From Zerene cesonia (Eukaryota > Arthropoda > Insecta > Lepidoptera > Pieridae), in the NCBI RefSeq assembly GCF_012273895.1, contig NC_052119.1:1488001-1552000 (forward strand): DNA of 64,000 bases. Direction: 5' to 3'. Under the pieces are notes generated by a model. That model ran no database searches and was not told the origin of the DNA. It worked only from the letters and a program-made list of their open reading frames with translations. Position numbers and translations under genes: made by a program. This document shows positions 11,386 to 20,654 of this stretch, piece after piece (within the stretch, counting starts at the first letter, position 1; every line of letters starts with the position of its first letter).

Positions 11386-14300
11386 CTTTCCCTAATTACT
11401 TGACTTTGGAATTACTTTCACCAATACAATCAAAATTTTCATAGTATATATGTCCTAAAATATAGTGCTATCTACATAAATTTAACAGTCTGAAGGTGCG
11501 TGTCGTACCAACTTAACAATAAAATAAATAAAATAGAAAGAGTATGTTATTCAACGACCTAAACATACTAGTATAGTGTTAAGTAATAGTTTTATGTTGG
11601 CAGCGAAAATTTTAATTAATTGTCTATAGTTAACAGTTAGCTTTCTTGGTTATGTCATGGAATAGTTATTTCTATGAGGCCATTTATAAAAAAAAGTAAA
11701 CGATGGTTAAACAAAGAATAACTGACATGATGAAGTTATTTGTTTACAAGGCAAGAAAAACAATAAAACAATTATTTATTTCCACAGTGAAATTGTAAGC
11801 CGTTCGTGTGATTCGAATATGTTAGCTAAATGCAAATATGTTAAGTAGTTATTTGTTTTGTTATATCTTATATTTACATGTTGAATATGTTATGTTATAT
11901 TTTTTACAGGTTAGTTATAAAGTCAAAGAGTCCATTGGCATAGGGCATAGATTATTAATGCCCTAGTCGATACGAAAAGTGAAAGTGCCTTACCTCGAAG
12001 TCGTTACGATCCCGCACCACCATAACTTTTTTGAAGAAAATCTGGGGCATATCGTCACCTTTAATTCCACCACAATTATATTTAATTAAATAATAACAGT
12101 TTCAAAATCACTTTAAAACTTTTTTGTCCGCGTCAATTTTGGCTGTATACGAAAAAGTCACTGTCATTTTTTTAATGTCATTTATTGGCGCAATTTTTTT
12201 TTTTGTTTTTTGAATTTTTTTATTTTGTATCTACCACCAGTGCTGCACTATCTAATATAAAATTTAAAATAACTGAACATTTCTTGATTTTAATATGTTA
12301 AACAGCTGTTATATAAAATTTTGACACGGAACGTTGCCTTCTAACGTTGTGTATTGGACTAACCACAAACAAGTATAATGTTTACAAGTACGAAATGCCG
12401 ACTTAGCTTGGCACTGTTGCAATATGCAATGTTTTCTATCACAGATTTCGTCTCTATTTTGTTAATGATAAGGTATAAATTTGTTGGTCGTAGCTTGCAA
12501 AATTCGTGTCGATAACCGTTTGGCCTGACTATTGCGATACCTTGACGATATGAGATCAATCCCGATTAATTTACTATATTCAGAATTTGTTAATTATGTT
12601 GAACGTGTCATGTTGCTCAATTGTGCATATGTGCAAATTGCAACATATCTAGAATATAAATTTCATAACTAGATAATATTTCATTAAACACCACCATGAA
12701 AACATAATACTATAGACACTACAAAAGAACCTTGTCCCTAGAGACAAAAAGAGACATTTTTTTTTCTTTTGCAGACAAAGTTTGAACTCAATATTATTGT
12801 CGACAATTAAGAAATCTCTTCTAGTGTTTATTTATTTTAAACGCTAACGATCTTTAATTACAAGCTTTTAATAGCTCTATCTATAAATTATATTCATTTT
12901 TAACTAGTCTGTCTGAAAGTGCATGAAAATTTAAAGTCAAAAAGACTACGCGTTGCAAATTAATAGGACTTCGGTTAGATCACAACCTCCTTTCAATAGT
13001 TAGGCATCTAACAGCCAACCAATACTACAACTATAGTTATGTCACAAACTTAAATCTTACTATTGTATAGCTAGATAGCAAAAGCGACTCATTTGATCTA
13101 TTTATATGACATTTTAAAGAGAATAGGAGGAAACAGACGGAGATAGATAGGAAACACTTTTAAATTTTTAGTTTTATAGAATTTAAATCTAGTTTTAGGC
13201 TACTTTTTGTTAACTGAGTGCGTGAAGAGGGTAGAAGTTTTAGTGAGCTTATCTTAATTATTATGATTATGATAAAAATTTCACGATAACTTAAATAAAA
13301 GACAACATACGAAAAACATTTCTTCTCAAGTTGTTACGGAACGCTGCAGATCTTTTTTATCGATATATAACACCTTTTTTATATTACATTACCTGCAATA
13401 CAAACTCGTTGCTATTCAGAAGAAAATTCCACTTTCTCTGAGCATGTACTTTATCCGATTTTAGAAGCAGTTAGCATATTAAAACGGTAACGATGCGTGT
13501 TAAACGCTTCCTGGCTTATTTACATATTTGACTGTATCTAAATATTTATAAAGACTGCAGCTAAATAACGTGTTTTCTGTTGCTAAAAAAATAATTAAAG
13601 TTTTTGTAAAACAAACATTTGGGTGATTTTTTTTTATAAATGGATTAAACGTTTGTATACAGTACTATATAATTTATAGCATAGACATCCAATTAAATAA
13701 TACATTTATAGTATGAGTCCGATGTTGAATCTAAACCAATATTGCAAAACATTTGTGTTAATTAAAATTTATCTTTGAAATTTTTTCACATGTAAACTAT
13801 AGGACCGATTTCATAAATTCTGTCGCCATTAGAAAGCTGTATCTTCACTGAGTGACATGGGCTATTTAGGTACGACAGGCGAAGCCGGGGCGGGTTGTGT
13901 TAAAGATTAAGTATACACCAAAAAAAATAAATTAAGTATAACAAGTCAGGTCCAGAGCGCAAAATTATTTTAAAAAATCGGGGCCAAGTACTGGAAGAAA
14001 TCATTGAATTCCCCCAAAACTCATATTGTACACTTATTACATTAGCTATCGCCTGTACACAAACATTTTAATTGTAATTCTAATTACTTATAAAAAATCA
14101 TTAACTAATTTAAAAATCTTTAATTTCGACGCTTTACGCCTTCGCGTTTACTTTAGCAATATTGTTGTAATGTGAAATGAAATATTTATTGCGTACTTCA
14201 TTAATAATATAAGCCTGTTTTAATTGGATTTTCTTTAAGTTTATGTTGCAAAGGCCGAAAGCCACGATTACGCCCGTCAGGAGACTATCCCAATTGCATC

Positions 14301-14937
14301 TGTTTAATATTATTATTTGCTTGTTTATATAGTACAAAATGTAATAAAAAATAAAACAGTCTACGGCTTTTTGAACTGAATGACTAAAGCATGAAATACG
14401 TAATTGCTTTGTACTCAATACATCTCTTAAGTCTAACTAACTAATAACTCTAAAACTAAGATATGTATTTTATATTAACAGTTAACTTTAAAATATTTGC
14501 TAACTCAAGGACAATAGTCCGTAATGGTTACTTATTAATGTTTGCTATAAACATTGTATTATAAAATACAATATTTAATTAGAAAGAACAACATTTAACG
14601 TACTAAACATAATTTGACAGCTTAAATATAAATATGTATTAGAGACGATAGAAATATTGTGTTACGTAAATTGGAATATTAATAAATATGTATAACATTG
14701 TATAATAACACGTTTTAGGTTATAGTACACTAGATTTTTGCCCGCGGCTTCGTTCGTGTCGCGTAACAGTCGTTCCCTATGCAAATTTACTTATTTCAAG
14801 TTTTAGTACATAATTAAATCTTACCGATAGATCGGTACTTTCAAATCTATTACTTCATTAATTACAATATTATATTAAAAACTAAATTTACAGGATTCCG
14901 TTTCCTGTCTAAAATATATAATTATCATCCTACTAAT

Positions 14938-15128
14938 ATAAATGCGAAAGTTTGTAAGGATGTGTGTGTGTGTGTGTTTGTTGCTCTTTCACGCAAAAAC
15001 TACTGAGCCGATTGCAATGAAATTTAGTACGTAGACAGCTGGACAACTGGAATAACATATAGGCATCTTTTTATCCCGATATTCCAACGGGATACGGACT
15101 CACGCGGGTGAAACGCAGGCGCAGCTAG
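14938..15128 (+). mobile_element. Helitron-like element, family A, copy 3
   Basis: Complete-looking copy from TCCTACTAAT to GCAGCTAG, flanked by A and T. It includes a (TG)n run. The 3' hairpin is imperfect here (GCGG GTGAAA CGCAG). Confidence 0.75.
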
Positions 15129-16057
15129 TTATATATATAATTGAAAAAAAACAATAGGTGATATTGTTTAGTAATAAAATAAAAGTTTTCGTTACATGAT
15201 AATTCTGTTTGAATATCTTCAGTGGAATAGAAAACTTATTTATAACACGCTTTTATTGAAAACTGTATGTTTGTATGTAAGCGACTCCTTTTGACTCGAT
15301 TTGTCGAATTAGGATCGCCAGATTAAAAAATGTCTTTACTCTGTGATGACAACTGTGACAATTTAGTTGATTCAATCATTAAAGCAAGTATTTAATAACT
15401 TCGTTGATCGCAGACAACAATTTATATAGATTGATAGCAATAAGTAAAAGACGTTTCGTGCTTGCGCATCACGTTTCCACGTTAGATAATATAATTTCTA
15501 ATTGCTTTTATATATTTTTAACATGACTTCATTTGCGCGATTCTTGATTAATAAAACATGGTGACGGGTAATTATTCACTTCCACGTAACGTTATTGTAT
15601 ATTGATACTAGTTTTTGTTTGATGAAAGTTTAGATAATACATAAATAATAATACACAATAAAGTTGTTTATCGTAACATAGATTAAAAACAGGTTGCATA
15701 AACTGTCATAGATTAAAAAATTCGCTCTCAATTGAGTGAACATCGTTTTTTGTAACTGGATATAATTTTTACGAATCACAAACAATTGTCTTGTGCGGGT
15801 GTAGCGGTTTGCTTGACTTTATATTCTGCATGAGTATATGGGTGCATTTCATCAACCCTACGTTTATATTTAGGTACAACTTTGTAAACAGTTAGGTACC
15901 CTCAATTTTCTTGGTGCGGAATTGAAAAGATTCTCTCTTTCTTGAAACATTGGCTCTAGTGAAAGTGAAATAAAAAAAAAAGGAAAAATCAGACTTAAGC
16001 CATTAAAATCGGCTACCGATGTGGTTCAATATGGTAGCACTTTTGTTTGCTACTTAC

Positions 16058-16192
16058 GTTTAAGTCAAATCCACTGGCGATCCAAGATCTCCTCCCCAGT
16101 AGACCCGTTACATATTTCCTCCTCCATTTAGCTAGCAAGCCGTCGTTGCTCCTCCTCCTTTTAGAATGACGATTCACCACATACCGATCCAT
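16058..16192 (-). CDS. Possible first coding exon, unknown protein
   Basis: A 45-codon reading frame starts at an ATG in a good context (GGACAATGG, 16192) and runs without a stop into a consensus donor (GTAAGTAGC just below 16058). The predicted peptide is strongly basic, with a run KRRR near residue 12 and AKWRRKYV in the middle, ending SGFDLN. A TATATAA motif lies about 120 bp upstream (16312-16318). I do not recognise the protein and see no partner exon downstream. It may be the start of a minus-strand gene with distant exons, a non-coding exon or a chance ORF. Confidence 0.25.
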
Positions 16193-16513
16193 TGTCCTTG
16201 CTCATCAACCATTCAATGAACACCGTGCAACACAAAACAAACGAAACGATGGGTGCGACCAACGGACGTGCTAAAACTAACTCATAAAAAAAATCTTGAA
16301 CGCGATGTTATGTTATATAAATTAACCCACTAATTAAGAATATGCATTTATAATATAACGCGACCGCGATGTTTAGAAAGTGAGCTCTATGGTCTCGGCG
16401 AGTTCTTTTTTCGAATTTGACATTTGCGTTTTGGCGGGCTATCCAGACGTCGTCCTTTGACAAAGTTTACACGGTCAATAATATACATTACACTTATTGT
16501 TACCTTATTTGTG

Positions 16514-16720
16514 TTACGGTATGTTGGAACGAATACGGACACGTGACCCGAATGAAGTATCTTCGTATGTGGCACCTGCTATATCGGACAATAGATCACT
16601 CGCTATGCGTCGCATCAATTCGTCCTCCATGTAAGTAGGTAATTTTAAAAGCCTACATACTTCGCCAAGGACGCTGCAGGAGTCATAATAGGATTTGATA
16701 CAGTTCCACATATGAGTCAC
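16514..16720 (-). CDS. Possible terminal exon, unknown protein
   Basis: A 68-codon frame follows a good acceptor (TTTCTCACAG at the 16720/16721 border) and ends with TAA at 16514. The peptide has a mixed, protein-like composition (for example CIKSYYDSCSVLGEVCRL and EDELMRRIASDLL) without strong bias. A donor-like GTATGT lies about 60 nt inside, so a shorter internal exon is an alternative. No AATAAA follows closely. I do not recognise the product. Confidence 0.22.
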   Translation of the reverse strand: MTHMWNCIKSYYDSCSVLGEVCRLLKLPTYMEDELMRRIASDLLSDIAGATYEDTSFGSRVRIRSNIP

Positions 16721-19035
16721 CTGTGAGAAATTTTCGAAAAGGCACAAATTAAATAAAATAGCAATAATCTATAAAATATTTATTTTTGGGCGCAGAAACT
16801 AAATTCACCGTTAGGTAAAATGTAAAGTATAGATAGAAAATTATTATTGTAAATAAGTAAGTAAGTACCCAGGTGGGCACATTGAATTACTGCTACAGGC
16901 GTATTGTATAATAATGTTTTTTAACTTGTTTTGGTAAAAAAATAATGATCTTTAACTTGTTTTGATTCAGACTTACGCGGGTGAAAGCGCCGGGCGCACC
17001 TAGTCCCTACTAATCCCTACTTCCCTACTATTCCCTACTATTCCCTACTATTCCCTACTAATATTATAAATGCGAAAGTAACTCTGTCTGTCTGTCTGTC
17101 TGTTACGCTTTCACGCCTAAACCACAGAACCGATTTTCACAAAATTTGGTATGAAGATAGAACTGAACTTGGGAAAGGACATAGGATACTTTTTATCGCG
17201 AAAAAAGGGTAGAAAGGGTTGAAAGAGGGGATGAAAGTTTGTATGAAAGTTCGTTATTGTCAAACCGATTTTGATGAAACTTGGTATGAAGATGGAGCTA
17301 AACGTGGGAAAGAACAAAACATACTTTTTAATAAGAAGAAAATATTCCTTACCATGTCGCGCGATATAAGCGAATTCTACGCGGGCGAAGCCGCGGGCGA
17401 AAAGCTAGTAGGCTATATATGTACCACGAGCGAAGCCGGGGCGGAACACTAGTCTTAGACTAAAATAGCAAGTAAAAAAAACAAAAACCAAAATTGCATA
17501 ATCCATACCTTTTTATTAAAAAAAGCTGAACCGAACATATAAACAAGGGACAAGGGATAAAAACAAATCTTAATAAAACAATTTTCAAAATAGGATAGTT
17601 TTTATCCCACAAATCCTATGGGAACGGAAATCAAACCTTTTTTCGTTGGGTAACGAGACTTTCTATATAATTCATTTAGAATCTTAACTACGCGAGCGAA
17701 ATCGGAGTTATCACGTATATTTTATTTGAAACACATAACATTACTATAATAACTCTGTAGGAGACAATAATTCATGATTCTTTCGCTATTATTTGTTCTC
17801 GATGAAAATAAACTTATGCAGATTGATTATTTAAAAATCTGTTAAGTGTGAATGGGATTAGCTACAAAAGTCCCATACAAGGCAGCTATAGAGCAACTGC
17901 AAAAACATATATCCCGTCCAATGTATGACCGTGCCTGGTTTTTTTTATTATTAGTTACTAGCTGTAACCCGCGGCGACACTCGCGTATAACGGGGTCCAA
18001 ATAGCCTATGTGCTAATCCAAACAATAATCTATCTCTGTACCAAATTTTATAGATACGATAAGCTGTTTTCGCATGAAAGAGTAACAAACATCCATCTTA
18101 TAAACTTTCGCGTTTATAATATTGTTGGGATTATAGCGGCGACAGAAATACATCATTTCTGAATTCTATTTTTACAACGAATAATTAAATGTAGCCTAGT
18201 GTTAGACGGACGGATGGACAGAGAGACGGTCAGCGAAGTCTTTGTAAAAGGGTCCCGTTTACCTCTTTGGTACGGAACCGTAAAACGATAGCAAGCGCCA
18301 AAATTTATTTACGAAACAAAATTTATTCATTATGTTATTATTTAATCGGAGAATGTAGTAACTTTGCGTGAAACACAAGAATATCCAAAATTATTTTTTC
18401 CTAAAATTACTAATTCCTGAGATAAGAATAAGCTGCAGGCATGCTAATAATAAAAATGTTGTAATATATTTTTTTTCAAACAACTTCTGCGCATTATGTT
18501 TTGGTAGGCGCATATTTTTATAATTCCTTATATATTTTACAGTTTTTAAGTGGCGTTCTTAAAACTAAAGTTTCAACTTCGTCTATTTTGTTTTTTTACT
18601 TTATAACTCGATGACTTCGTGGTTTTTCCGACAGACTTGATAGAAAATTCTTCTCATTTGGTCCTCTTTTAAGAATTATTGGTTATTTTTTTTTGTACAA
18701 AAGATGTATTCTAAGTTAAGTAATGAAATCTATTTATTTCAAGCCTCTAGTTACAACTACACTTCATTGAGGGGAGTTAAGGCCAGAATATGACGAGATT
18801 ATTCATTTTTAACAAAATTGACGTTGTTTCTCTTAATTTGAATGTTTTTGGTAATAGAATAACTTTCTAGAAGTAAATGTAATTTCCATACATTATAAAC
18901 AATAATAATTCACAACAACAACGCACAGACAAGTAGGTTTTAACATAAGTATTCACTATACTGTATAATCTACATATTGGTTAAAACAACAGACCAAATC
19001 GTTGGAATCTTCTTCAATCCACGAAAAAAGTCAAA
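16721..19035. other. Spacer upstream of the SRR1-like gene
   Basis: Apart from the Helitron-like nest (16965-17452) it holds a reverse CTAG-started repeat at 17958-18140 ('ctagctgtaacccgcgg') and a block at 18185-18290 ('gacggacggatggacaga', 'ggtacggaaccgtaaaa') that has relatives near 39600 and 48020. No gene is visible. The promoter of the SRR1-like gene must lie in the last few hundred bases, but no TATA or initiator stands out. Confidence 0.5.
16965..17452 (+). mobile_element. Head-to-tail nest of Helitron-like ends
   Basis: A family A 3' end ('ttacgcgggtgaaagcgc ... CACCTAG', ending 17003) is followed at once by TCCCTACTAA and four perfect copies of the 10-mer TTCCCTACTA (17021-17060). 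The fourth leads into a second Helitron-like element ('atattataaatgcgaaagta', (TCTG)n, 'gcgggcgaagccgcgggc') that ends CTAG at 17408. A third 3' end ('gcgaagccggggcgg ... CTAG') follows at 17411-17452. Confidence 0.65.
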
Positions 19036-19939
19036 ATGTCACAGCCTAAATTTGACAATGATGGGTTTCAAATAGTTTCTTCAAAAAAATCTTTTAAAAA
19101 TAAATCGACGAAAGTGCCCCGACAACCGTCTGATTTTTGTGTACAAAATATTGATATCGATTTGATCAAGGCTCAAAGGTAAGAAGAAAAGTGTGTACAC
19201 AAATATTTTGAGGTTATGTATAATATTTCTAAAAAAGTTTAAAATTTTCAGACAAATAGACTCGGCTGTTGAAGTTTTACAGGAATCGCAATATTTAAAA
19301 GACGTGTTAAAGCGTGTGAGTAAAATTGTAAAGAATAAAAAAGTCACCGAAATAGTTTGTTTTGGTCTTGGACACATAGGAGAGTGCAATATTTCCAAAT
19401 ATCAATTAGCGTTGTTGCTATGCATTACACGAGCTTTAGAGCCAGCGAATGTTCTAGTACATGATCCTATATTTACTAGGCAAGAGTGTGAACTAATAAA
19501 ACGCAATACATTTAATATTATTGAGAAAAACAATGAGGGAAGTTATGTAATACAAAAAGAGGGTTTTACTCTAGTTTATTTACCACATTGTCCTAAGCAA
19601 TTGACAAATAATTTTCTCTGGAGTAACTGGGGTTCAAATTTGGAAAATTGCATTCTTGTATGTAATAGCTTTACTGCACTCACTGAGAATCAGTTAAGCA
19701 GAGTCCTATCTGAAACTGTTCCATACATACAAAAAATATATCCATACACAACTGAAGTATTCTTAGAAAACAATTTTATCTATAAAGACATTTTTAACGA
19801 TACATCCATTCATTATTTCGCAAATGAAAAATTGTTAACTGTTCCACCTGATTTCTGGTTGAAGACTGAAAAGCCAGAGTACAAAGAAACCGAGGAGTTT
19901 ATAACTTCTCTTATGATTGAGAAATTAAATATTGTTTGA
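19036..19939 (+). CDS. SRR1-like domain protein (2 exons, 276 aa)
   Basis: Exon 1 is 19036-19178 and exon 2 is 19252-19939; the 73-bp intron has GTAAGA and TTTTCAG ends and splits an Arg codon (AG|A). The SRR1 domain covers roughly residues 75-220. Visible landmarks are CFGLGHIGECNISKYQLAL (residues 84-102), a VHDP segment and the YLPHCPKQL...NNFLWSNW block typical of the family. In plants SRR1 acts in light and clock signalling; animal members (SRRD) are poorly understood, with a suggested link to haem, so no precise role can be assigned. The start ATG gives MSQPKFDNDGFQIVSSKK, a lysine-rich disordered N-terminus. The stop is only 11 nt before the Fmc1 start, suggesting a shared transcript. 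Confidence 0.92.
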
Positions 19940-19950
19940 AGGTCTGAATC

Positions 19951-20274
19951 ATGGCATCTATCACATCGAAACCAGCATTATCAACATTGAGGCAATTGCT
20001 TTCGGAGTTAAGAAAGCAAAGCTCATCTTCAAAATTAGCTGAAAATCAAATGGCAAGGTATGTCTTGAATGAATACCGAAAATATCAAACAACTGACCAA
20101 CAGCTTTGCAAGGCAGCGGATGAAATGCATTTTAAAGCCAAGAGCTACTGTGAATATCTTCAGAATTCTCGCCTATATAAGGAAATCAATGTGGAATTTA
20201 AAGGCAAGGGAGAGAGGTCTGTGGAGGACACTGCAAGAATGGTTGGGTTTAAGCTACCCCATGATCCTAAGTAA
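19951..20274 (+). CDS. Fmc1 homologue, mitochondrial ATP synthase assembly factor (107 aa)
   Basis: An intact single-exon frame of 107 codons, the usual length for the family (human FMC1 is about 113 aa). Conserved landmarks are LRQLLSELRK near the N-terminus, EMHFKAKSYC at residues 58-67 and the signature FKGKGERSVEDTARMVGFKL at 83-102, ending PHDPK. Fmc1 is a small matrix protein that, in yeast, helps Atp12 assemble the F1 part of ATP synthase. It has no visible intron and no room for its own promoter: its ATG lies 11 nt after the upstream SRR1-like stop. It may therefore be translated from a dicistronic mRNA. The nearest poly(A) signal is AATAAA at 20278-20283, with others near 20437 and 20560. 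Confidence 0.93.
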   Translation: MASITSKPALSTLRQLLSELRKQSSSSKLAENQMARYVLNEYRKYQTTDQQLCKAADEMHFKAKSYCEYLQNSRLYKEINVEFKGKGERSVEDTARMVGFKLPHDPK

Positions 20275-20277
20275 TTG

Positions 20278-20283
20278 AATAAA
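20278..20283 (+). terminator. Candidate poly(A) signal of SRR1-like/Fmc1
   Basis: AATAAA begins 3 nt after the Fmc1 stop codon. Because this is very close, the later AATAAA-type motifs near 20437 and 20560 may be the ones used. Confidence 0.35.
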
Positions 20284-20591
20284 TTAATTTATGTATAGAT
20301 ACTACTGCAGTACAAATTTATTATAAACCATCTACACCTCTGAACTAGGTTACAAATCTTAATAAATCCCACACTATTGATTGTCTTCTTCCATTATTTG
20401 ATATTTGATAACAAATCATGAGTGTAATTAAATGTTTGAATAAAATAAGAATCATTTCTTAAGTCACAATTTGAAGATACACTGAATAAATCATGTTTTA
20501 GTTTAGTCAAGTTATTTTGAGTGATATTTGAAATTAAGAGTTGTTAATAATTAATGTAAAATAAAACAAACTTTAAAAGTATATTTGTATA

Positions 20592-20597
20592 TTTATT
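20592..20597 (-). terminator. Poly(A) signal of Acadsb
   Basis: TTTATT on the plus strand, AATAAA on the coding strand, 58 nt downstream of the TAA at 20655-20657. Confidence 0.6.
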
Positions 20598-20654
20598 TAT
20601 AAATGCATTTAAACAATTTCCATATAAAAATATAATTGTTCTATAAGATTAATT

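Larger units (their letters stand above)
1..16057. other. Gene-poor, repeat-rich region without a confident gene
   Basis: No ORF in this stretch shows recognisable protein similarity together with splice sites. It is AT-rich and scattered with short repeats, listed separately where the ends can be placed: Helitron-like CTAG-ended pieces, two copies of a tRNA-derived SINE, a hAT MITE, a hairpin-bearing repeat near 2 kb and a cluster of one element at 7.3-8.4 kb. The longest ORF (5199-5627, +) overlaps a similar-sized ORF on the other strand and resembles nothing I know. It may be intergenic or part of a large intron of a gene outside the window. Confidence 0.6.
20275..20654. other. Convergent 3' spacer between Fmc1 and Acadsb
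   Basis: 380 bp of AT-rich sequence. It contains plus-strand poly(A) signals for Fmc1 and a minus-strand signal for Acadsb at 20592-20597. If the distal Fmc1 signal near 20560 is used the two 3' UTRs end within a few tens of bases of each other. Confidence 0.6.
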
